This document shows positions 51,847 through 57,996 of a stretch of DNA of 60,115 bases, one piece after another; within the stretch, counting starts at the first letter, position 1, and the number at the start of each line of letters is the position of its first letter. Below the pieces are notes generated by a model. It saw only the letters and a program-made list of their open reading frames with translations. It ran no database searches and had not been told where the DNA came from. The position numbers and the translations under genes are program-made. This DNA is from Acidimicrobiia bacterium (GTDB taxonomy: Bacteria > Actinomycetota > Acidimicrobiia > IMCC26256 > PALSA-555): assembly GCA_035948415.1 (NCBI GenBank), contig DASZJD010000084.1, positions 1 to 60,115 on the forward strand, given 5' to 3'.

Positions 51847-52923
51847 ATGCGAGCAGCGATCTTCGTGGAGCCGAACGGCGACCTCGTCGTCGAGGACGTG
51901 ACGCCGACCGACCCCGGACCCCGAGACGTCGTGGTCCAGGTCACGGCCAGCGGCGTCTGCCACTCCGACCTGTCGGTGATCAACGGCACGCTGCCGATGC
52001 CGCCCCCGGCGATCCTGGGCCACGAGGGAACGGGCGTCGTCGAGTCCGTCGGCTCCGAGGTGTCCCGGGTGAAGAAGGGCGACCGGGTGATCGGCTCGTT
52101 CATCCCCGCCTGCGGCGTGTGCTGGTTCTGTCGCAACCAGCAGACCAACCTCTGCGAGCAGACCTACGCCGTCATGGCCCCTCAACGCGCCACGCGTGGC
52201 GACGGCTCGCCGCTCATGACCATGACGGGGCTCGGCACCTTCTCGGACGTCATGACCTGCAACGAGATCTCGCTCGTCAAGGTGGACACCGACCTCCCCG
52301 ACGAAGAGCTCGCCCTCATCGGCTGCGGGGTGACCACCGGGGTGGGCGCGGCCCTCAACACGGCCAAGGTCATCCCGGGGTCGACGGTCGCGGTCGTCGG
52401 CTGCGGCGGCGTCGGCCAGGCCGTCATCCAAGGGGCGAGCATCGCGGGAGCGGCGCGGATCATCGCCGTCGACCCTGTCGAGCTGAAGCGCGCGACCGCC
52501 CTGGAGCTCGGCGCGACCGACACCGTCGACCCGTCGGCCGGCAACCCGGTGGCGCAGGTCCAGGAGCTGACGGGCGGACGCGGCGCCGACTACGCCTTCG
52601 AGGTCATCGGGAACCCGGCGACGGTCCTGCAGGCCTTCGACATGACCAGGGCCGGCGGGGCCTGCGTCGTGGTCGGCGTGCCCCGCTTCGACCAGACCAT
52701 CGACCTGCCGACCATGCCGCTCATCCTCCAGGAGAAGCGGGTCCTCGGCACCGTCTACGGATCGGCCCAGGTGAACCGGGACTTCCCCCGACTCATCGGG
52801 CTCGTCGAGCAGGGCAGGCTCGACCTCGGGCACATGGTCTCGCGGCGCATGAAGCTCGACGAGATCAACGACGCCCTGCGGGCCATGCAGGCGGGCGAGG
52901 TGATCCGCAGCGTCATCACCTGA
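51847..52923 (+). CDS. Zinc-dependent alcohol dehydrogenase (MDR family)
   Basis: A 358-residue medium-chain dehydrogenase. Catalytic zinc ligands are Cys in ASGVCHSDLSV (residue 38), His in ILGHEGTG and Cys in LIGCGVTTGVGAAL. The structural zinc set is CGVCWFCRNQQTNLC (Cys 98, 101, 104, 112). The NAD fold has VAVVGCGGVGQAVIQGASIAG. The layout and GCGVTTGVGA resemble class III and NDMA-dependent actinobacterial alcohol dehydrogenases. It oxidises an alcohol or thiol-alcohol adduct. It has its own promoter and ribosome site behind the SMP-30 gene and converges with the PIG-L gene. Confidence 0.92.
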   Translation: MRAAIFVEPNGDLVVEDVTPTDPGPRDVVVQVTASGVCHSDLSVINGTLPMPPPAILGHEGTGVVESVGSEVSRVKKGDRVIGSFIPACGVCWFCRNQQTNLCEQTYAVMAPQRATRGDGSPLMTMTGLGTFSDVMTCNEISLVKVDTDLPDEELALIGCGVTTGVGAALNTAKVIPGSTVAVVGCGGVGQAVIQGASIAGAARIIAVDPVELKRATALELGATDTVDPSAGNPVAQVQELTGGRGADYAFEVIGNPATVLQAFDMTRAGGACVVVGVPRFDQTIDLPTMPLILQEKRVLGTVYGSAQVNRDFPRLIGLVEQGRLDLGHMVSRRMKLDEINDALRAMQAGEVIRSVIT

Positions 52924-52938
52924 CGCTGCGGGCGCCGC

Positions 52939-53658
52939 TCAGCGCGTCTCGATGCCGACGAACCCCTCGGCCAGGCGGCCCTCGGGCCACCCGGCGAGCT
53001 TGGCCAGCGCGGTCTGCCAGCCCCGCAGGAGCGGCTCCAAGCGGTCCGGGTCCGGGTGCTGGCTGACGTGGCAGCGGAGCGCCTCGAGCTTGCGGTCGAA
53101 GGCGTCGGTCACGTCCACGAAGCGATCCGGCGTGTTCGCCGCCATGAGCCACAGCTCGTCGACCGACCACGGCTCGAGCCCCTCCTCGTCGAGCAGCTCG
53201 GGGTGCGCGAACGGGTTGCGGGCGTCGGGGTAGACGGCGCAGAGGGCCGCCTCCCCGGCCGCGAGGTGGTCCGGGTGGCTGGCGTAGATCCGCTGGTAGT
53301 TGCGGTCCGGTGACTGCGAGAGGACCCGCTGCGGCCGGACCTGGCGGATGACCCGGCTCAGGTCGCGGCGCAGGTCGAGCGTCGGCTCGAGCCGGCCGTC
53401 GGGGTAGCCGACGAACACGAGGTCTCGCACGCCGACGACCTTCGCCGCCGCCGTCTGCTCGGCCCGGCGGATCTCCGCCATCTCGGCGCGCGAGACGCTG
53501 CGGTCGAAGCCACCGGCAGCGCCGTCGGTCACGATGCAGTAGGTGACGTCCATGCCCGCGTCGGTCCAGACCGCGGCGCTGCCAGCCGCCCCGAAGTCGA
53601 CGTCGTCGGGGTGCGCGGTGATGATGAGGACCCGCTCGACCGAGTCATCCGAGGTCAC
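52939..53658 (-). CDS. PIG-L/LmbE-family deacetylase
   Basis: A 239-residue zinc N-deacetylase. IITAHPDDVDFGAAG gives the zinc-binding His-Pro-Asp-Asp, and YASHPDHLAAG the third His. The lengths and spacing match LmbE-like enzymes including mycothiol conjugate amidase (Mca) and MshB, and the sequence DRNYQRIYASHPDH is close to the Mca-like group; so thiol-conjugate detoxification or GlcNAc deacetylation are the best guesses. It lies 148 bases behind the VOC gene on the same strand, possibly in one operon with the amidohydrolase. Confidence 0.9.
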   Translation of the reverse strand: MTSDDSVERVLIITAHPDDVDFGAAGSAAVWTDAGMDVTYCIVTDGAAGGFDRSVSRAEMAEIRRAEQTAAAKVVGVRDLVFVGYPDGRLEPTLDLRRDLSRVIRQVRPQRVLSQSPDRNYQRIYASHPDHLAAGEAALCAVYPDARNPFAHPELLDEEGLEPWSVDELWLMAANTPDRFVDVTDAFDRKLEALRCHVSQHPDPDRLEPLLRGWQTALAKLAGWPEGRLAEGFVGIETR

Positions 53659-53806
53659 GAGTCGACCCTAGCCCGGGGGTTCGCGTCGGCCCGCGCCGGT
53701 CCCGTGGACGGCGGCGCGCGGGCGGCATCGGGTGCTGTCCGCGGCCTGACCGCCCGCGCCACCGAGTCCTCCGATGTCCTGCTCGCGGGTGGGGCGACGC
53801 CGTCCC

Positions 53807-54307
53807 TCAGAACACCGGGTTCCCGTACATCTCGCCGAGCGGGTCGCTGATGAGCTCGATGCGCGCCCCGTCGGGGTCCCGGAAGTAGAGGGATGAGGAG
53901 ATGCACTCGGTCGCCACGCCGGCGGCCTCGAGCCGGCTTCGCTGCTCGGCCCAGCGCTCGGGTGGCACCGAGATCGCCAGGTGGTGCAGCCCGCCGAGCA
54001 CCTCGGCGTAGGGACCGAGGTCCAGCCCCGGGAAGTCGAAGAAGGCCAGCGCGTTGCCGTTGCCGATGTCGAAGAAGAAGTGGGTCGAGCCCGCGTAATC
54101 GCGGTTCTCGAACAGCTCCGTCAGCGGGAAGCCCAGGGTCTCCTGGTAGAAGCGGATGGTTCGCTCCACGTCGTGGCTCAGCAGGGCCACGTGATGCACG
54201 CCCCGAGCGCTCGTCGCCGGCCGCTCCCCCCGCGGACGCAGGTACCGTTGCCGCAGGTCCTGCCATTCCTGCTCCCGCGCGCCTCGGGACACCGCGGCCT
54301 CGCTCAT
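53807..54307 (-). CDS. VOC-family protein (ring-cleavage dioxygenase/glyoxalase fold)
   Basis: A 166-residue VOC protein. After a ~35-residue helical leader comes GVHHVALLSHDVERTIRFYQETLGF (first His), FFDIGNGNALAFFDFPG, GGLHHLAISVPPERWAEQRS (second His) and LYFRDPDGARIELISDP (Glu). All metal ligands are present. The ATG overlaps the amidohydrolase stop (ATGA). Pairing with an ACMSD-like amidohydrolase suggests ring-cleavage or similar aromatic acid metabolism, by inference only. Confidence 0.88.
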   Translation of the reverse strand: MSEAAVSRGAREQEWQDLRQRYLRPRGERPATSARGVHHVALLSHDVERTIRFYQETLGFPLTELFENRDYAGSTHFFFDIGNGNALAFFDFPGLDLGPYAEVLGGLHHLAISVPPERWAEQRSRLEAAGVATECISSSLYFRDPDGARIELISDPLGEMYGNPVF

Positions 54308-55482
54308 GCCGGTCTCCGCGCCGTCAGCTCCCTCGCGTTGTCGCGCAGGACGAGGCGGCGGGCGTCGTCGTCGAGCTCCTTGAGCTCGGCGACGTAGTCG
54401 AGCGGCCGGGGCATGCCCTCGATGTGGGGCCAGTCGGACCCGAAGATCACCCGATCGGCGCCCATGAGCTCGACGACCTGGACCGGGTCGTCCTCCCAGA
54501 ACGGGTTGATCCAGATGTGGCGTCGGAAGGTCTCGGCCGGGTCCTCGCCGAAGTAGCCCGGCATCTTCCGGGCCGTCGACTCCAGCTTCTTGAAGAGGTC
54601 GGGCAAGAACTCGGAGCCGTTCTCGACCGAGGCGACCCGCAGGTTCGGGAAGCGGTCGAAGAGCCGGTCGAAGACGAGCGTCAGCAGGAAGTCGTACGCG
54701 GCCCGCTCGATCGCGAGCATCTTCACCGAGGGACGGCCCGCGCCCTCGAACGTGGCGGCGAAGCCGTCCTTGGCGTAGCCCTGGGACGAGTACCCGCTGT
54801 CGCCGGCGTGGACGACGACGGTGATGCCCGCCTCGCTCGCCCGAGCCCAGAACGGGTCGAACGTCGGATCGGTGGGCGGCCGCGGCCCGGTGGTAGTCGT
54901 CGGCGCCGCCGGCCTGAGCACCACCGTGCGAGCGTCGCGGTCGAGCGCCCACTCCAGTTCCCGGACGGCCCAGTCCACGTCGCAGAGGGACAGGTAGGGC
55001 GCGGCGTAGATGCGGTCGTGGTAGTTGCAGCCCCAGTCTTCGTCGAGCCACCGATTGAAGGCGGTGAAGGTCAGCGTGACCGCCTCGGGGTCGTCCTTCA
55101 GCAGCTCCTCGTAGAGGATCCCGAGGGTCGGGAACAGCCAGACCGATTCGAGGCCGAACTCGTCGAGGGTCCGCACCCGCGCGTCGCGGTCGCGGTACTC
55201 GGGGCGGATCGGCTCCCGAGCCCGGAGGAGCTCGAGCGGCGACTTGGCGTCGGGGTTCCCGCGGAAGTAGTCGTGCAGGGCACCGGCCTTCGCGATCGGG
55301 TCGAAGGTCGGGTTGACGACCGCGTGGCTGACCCGGCCGCCGACGACGTGGTAGCGACGTCCGTCGACCTCGGCCCACTGCACACACCGCGGGCCCAGTC
55401 GCGGATCCAGATGGCGGGTGAAGGCATCGATCGCCTCGTAGTAGTGGTTGTCGGCGTCGAAGACGAGGTAGTCGAGGTCCAC
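54304..55482 (-). CDS. Amidohydrolase-2 (ACMSD-like) family hydrolase or decarboxylase
   Basis: A 392-residue metal-dependent TIM-barrel enzyme. VFDADNHYYE replaces the usual DxHxH (D-x-D-x-H), GITVVVHAGDSGY has the strand-5 His, and VIFGSDWPHIEG holds the strand-8 Asp and substrate contacts. RVASVENGSEFLPDLFKKLE is typical of the actinobacterial branch often called 2-amino-3-carboxymuconate semialdehyde decarboxylase-like. It could decarboxylate or hydrolyse an aromatic or lactone-type compound. It leads an operon with VOC and PIG-L genes. The upstream 70 bases show no clear promoter. Confidence 0.88.
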   Translation of the reverse strand: MDLDYLVFDADNHYYEAIDAFTRHLDPRLGPRCVQWAEVDGRRYHVVGGRVSHAVVNPTFDPIAKAGALHDYFRGNPDAKSPLELLRAREPIRPEYRDRDARVRTLDEFGLESVWLFPTLGILYEELLKDDPEAVTLTFTAFNRWLDEDWGCNYHDRIYAAPYLSLCDVDWAVRELEWALDRDARTVVLRPAAPTTTTGPRPPTDPTFDPFWARASEAGITVVVHAGDSGYSSQGYAKDGFAATFEGAGRPSVKMLAIERAAYDFLLTLVFDRLFDRFPNLRVASVENGSEFLPDLFKKLESTARKMPGYFGEDPAETFRRHIWINPFWEDDPVQVVELMGADRVIFGSDWPHIEGMPRPLDYVAELKELDDDARRLVLRDNARELTARRPA

Positions 55483-55552
55483 GGCCGCCAGCGTAGAGCC
55501 CGAGCTGACGTCGCGGATCGGCGGCGAGCGCGCGCTGCCCGCCCGCCTGAGG

Positions 55553-56215
55553 TCAGGACTGGGCCTGCTTGAGCAGCTGGCTCCGACGACGGGCCCGGAG
55601 CCGATCGAGCTGCTGGAAGCTGAGCGGGTGACCCGGCAGCGGACTCGACTCGAGCGGTCGGAGACCGTCTAGGACGATCGTGAGGTAGCGCTCGCGGAGA
55701 ACCTGGTCGACGCCAGCGAGGGCGGCAGCATGCGCGATCCCGGCGAACAGCATGGCCATGTCCGCCGGCCCGATGTCCGAGCGCACGGTCCCGTCGTTCT
55801 GGGCGCGCTCGACGAGCTCGGCGACCGCCTGGCGGAGCGCGACTTTGACCTCGCGTGTGCTCGTCGGCAGGTCTGCCGTCAGCGCCATCTCCTCGGCCAG
55901 GATCCGGTGGCGCGCCTGAAAGTCAGCCATCGTCGTGACGAAGCGGGTGAACGCGCGACCCGCATCAGGATCGGACAGCGCGGCTCTGGTCGCCTCGAGG
56001 AGCTGCTCGCACACGCTCTCCAGCACGGCTGCGATCAGCCCTTCCTTCGTCGTGAAGTGTCGGCAGACGGTGCCGACGCCGACCCCAGCGCGCTGCGCGA
56101 TCTCTTCAACCTGCACCTTGAGCCCTCGCTCAGCGAGGAGCTCGGCGGCGGCCTCGAGCACCCGCTGACGGTTGCGCACGCCGTCGGCGCGCATGGGTCG
56201 GGTCGACACACTCAC
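55553..56215 (-). CDS. TetR-family regulator of the adjacent MFS pump
   Basis: A 220-residue regulator. RNRQRVLEAAAELLAERGLK and EEIAQRAGVGVGTVCRHFTTKEGL form the TetR DNA-binding domain (residues about 10-60); the C-terminal part is a ligand domain of standard length. GTG at 56215 is chosen because GGAGGAG lies 8 bases before it; the frame upstream runs through the pump's promoter. It is divergent from the MFS gene with a palindrome in between, the usual layout of a repressor that senses the pump's substrate. Confidence 0.9.
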   Translation of the reverse strand: MSVSTRPMRADGVRNRQRVLEAAAELLAERGLKVQVEEIAQRAGVGVGTVCRHFTTKEGLIAAVLESVCEQLLEATRAALSDPDAGRAFTRFVTTMADFQARHRILAEEMALTADLPTSTREVKVALRQAVAELVERAQNDGTVRSDIGPADMAMLFAGIAHAAALAGVDQVLRERYLTIVLDGLRPLESSPLPGHPLSFQQLDRLRARRRSQLLKQAQS

Positions 56216-56239
56216 CGCGGGGCTCCTCCGGGAGGCGGC

Positions 56240-56269
56240 TTGACAGACGGAACCGTAGTTCCGTATCGT
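56240..56269 (+). promoter_or_regulatory. Promoter and TetR-type operator of the MFS pump
   Basis: TTGACA (56240-56245) and TATCGT (56264-56269) are 18 bases apart. Between them CGGAACcgtaGTTCCG (56248-56263) is an inverted repeat with 6-base arms, well placed for a repressor to block the pump promoter and the divergent tetR promoter. It differs from the CTGAC-type operators, so it belongs to the local TetR. Confidence 0.62.
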
Positions 56270-56337
56270 GGTCTGAAACGGTAGCATGCTTCCGATTAGC
56301 CGTCGATCCCTGCTGAGAGCGCGAGTGGTTCTCCTCC

Positions 56338-57996
56338 ATGACTGACGAGCCGGCGCGCGTGGAGAGCGAGCTTCGGCTGTACGAGCGGCGCTGGTGGACG
56401 CTCGCCGTGCTCTGCCTGAGCATCGTGATCATCTTCGTCGGGAACTCGAGCCTCAACGTGGCGATCCCGACCCTGTCCCGGGTGCTGCACGCCACGAACT
56501 CCGAGCTGCAGTGGGTCGTGGCCGTCTACTCGCTGGTCTTCGCCGGGCTCCTCTTCTCGGCCGGGGCGCTCGGTGACCGCTTCGGTCGAAAGGGCGCCCT
56601 GCAAGCCGGCCTCGTCTTGTTCCTCGTCGCCGCGGCGCTGGCCTCGGAGTCGACGGTCATGTGGCAGCTCATCGCTTGTCGAGCCCTCATGGGCGCCGCC
56701 GCGGCCTTCATCATGCCGTCGACGTTGTCCATCCTGATCAATGTGTTCCCTCCCGAGGAGCGCACGAAGGCGATCGCGATCTGGGCCAGCTTCACCGGAG
56801 CGGCCGGCGCGATCGGGCCGGTCGGGAGCGGCATCCTCCTCGGACACTTCTGGTACGGGTCGATCTTCTTGATCAACGTCCCGATCGTCGCGCTCGCGCT
56901 GATCAGCGGCCGGTTCCTGATCCCGAAGTCGCGGGACCCCGAGCAGGCGCGTTTCGATCCCCTCGGCGCCTTGCTCTCGATCGTCGGGATCGGGGCCGTC
57001 GTCTACGCCCTGATCGAGGCGCCGAACAGCGGATGGCTGGCCACCTCGACCGTGGCCGCCTTCGCGTCGGGCGCCGTCGCCCTCGCTCTCTTCGTGGTGT
57101 GGGAGCGTCGGGTGGCCGACCCCATGCTCGACATGACCTATTTCCGGAACGCCGCCTTCAGCACCGGGACCAGCGGGATGATCCTGCTGTTCCTCGCCAT
57201 GTTCGGCGTCATCTTCCTCCTCACCCAGTACTTCCAGCTGGTCCTCGGATACTCACCGCTCGGGGCCGCGTTGCGCCTCCTGCCGATGGCGCCGATCATG
57301 CTGATCGTCGCTCCCCTGACGCCGCGGCTCTCGGCCCGCGTCGGCGTCAACCGGACGGTCGCCTCCGGGATGGCGCTCATCGCGGTCGGGTTCCTGCTCT
57401 TCCACGGCTTGACCGTGCACACCGCGTACCTCTACGTGCTCGGGTGTCTCGTGCTGCTCGTGGGCGGCATCAGCCTGGCGATGGCGCCGATGACGGCGTC
57501 GATCATGTCCGCGGTCCCCCTCCGCCGCGCCGGAGCGGGCTCCGCGACGAACGACGCCACACGGGAGCTCGGTGCTGCCCTCGGCATCGCCGTGCTGGGC
57601 AGCGTGGCCGCTTCCCGCTACGGGAGCAGCCTCGGTCCCTTCGTCGGCAGGCTCGCGGCGTCGGCGCGCAGCACCGCCCGCGGCTCCCTCGCCGGCGCGC
57701 TCCATGTTGCCTCCGGCCTGGCGCCAGCGGCGCGGCGGGCGCTGGAGCTGGGCGCCAAGCACGCCTTCGTCGACGGATTGCGGTTGTCGGCTCTGTTCGG
57801 CGCGGCGCTCGCCGTCGCCTCGGCCGTCATCGTGATTCGCTACCTGCCCCGGGTGCTCGCCCACCAAGGCGCGGCTCGAGGCCCGATCGAGGCGGCTGAG
57901 GACGCCGCCGAGCTCGGGCTCGCCGGCACGCTCCCGGTGTTCGCCGACGAGCCCGCCGCACCGTCCGGCGCCAGGTCGGGAGCGGCTTCGGACTAG
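56338..57996 (+). CDS. 14-helix MFS efflux transporter (DHA2, EmrB/QacA type)
   Basis: A 552-residue proton-driven exporter. The N-terminal half has WWTLAVLCLSIVIIFVGNSS and the motif A loop GALGDRFGRKGALQ; the motif C-like GAAGAIGPVGSGILLGHFWY marks it as an antiporter for export. About 14 membrane spans can be counted, fitting the DHA2 group. The acidic C-terminus is cytoplasmic. Drug or metabolite export is likely, controlled by the divergent TetR regulator. The stop overlaps the NrdJ stop by 4 bases. Confidence 0.92.
   Translation: MTDEPARVESELRLYERRWWTLAVLCLSIVIIFVGNSSLNVAIPTLSRVLHATNSELQWVVAVYSLVFAGLLFSAGALGDRFGRKGALQAGLVLFLVAAALASESTVMWQLIACRALMGAAAAFIMPSTLSILINVFPPEERTKAIAIWASFTGAAGAIGPVGSGILLGHFWYGSIFLINVPIVALALISGRFLIPKSRDPEQARFDPLGALLSIVGIGAVVYALIEAPNSGWLATSTVAAFASGAVALALFVVWERRVADPMLDMTYFRNAAFSTGTSGMILLFLAMFGVIFLLTQYFQLVLGYSPLGAALRLLPMAPIMLIVAPLTPRLSARVGVNRTVASGMALIAVGFLLFHGLTVHTAYLYVLGCLVLLVGGISLAMAPMTASIMSAVPLRRAGAGSATNDATRELGAALGIAVLGSVAASRYGSSLGPFVGRLAASARSTARGSLAGALHVASGLAPAARRALELGAKHAFVDGLRLSALFGAALAVASAVIVIRYLPRVLAHQGAARGPIEAAEDAAELGLAGTLPVFADEPAAPSGARSGAASD

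Noticed and set aside
55546-55557. CCTGA-GG-TCAGG as a fifth copy of the TetR operator
   Set aside because: The spacing is 2 bases instead of 6, the arm ends differ, and it lies at the 3' end of the second tetR gene, not at a promoter.
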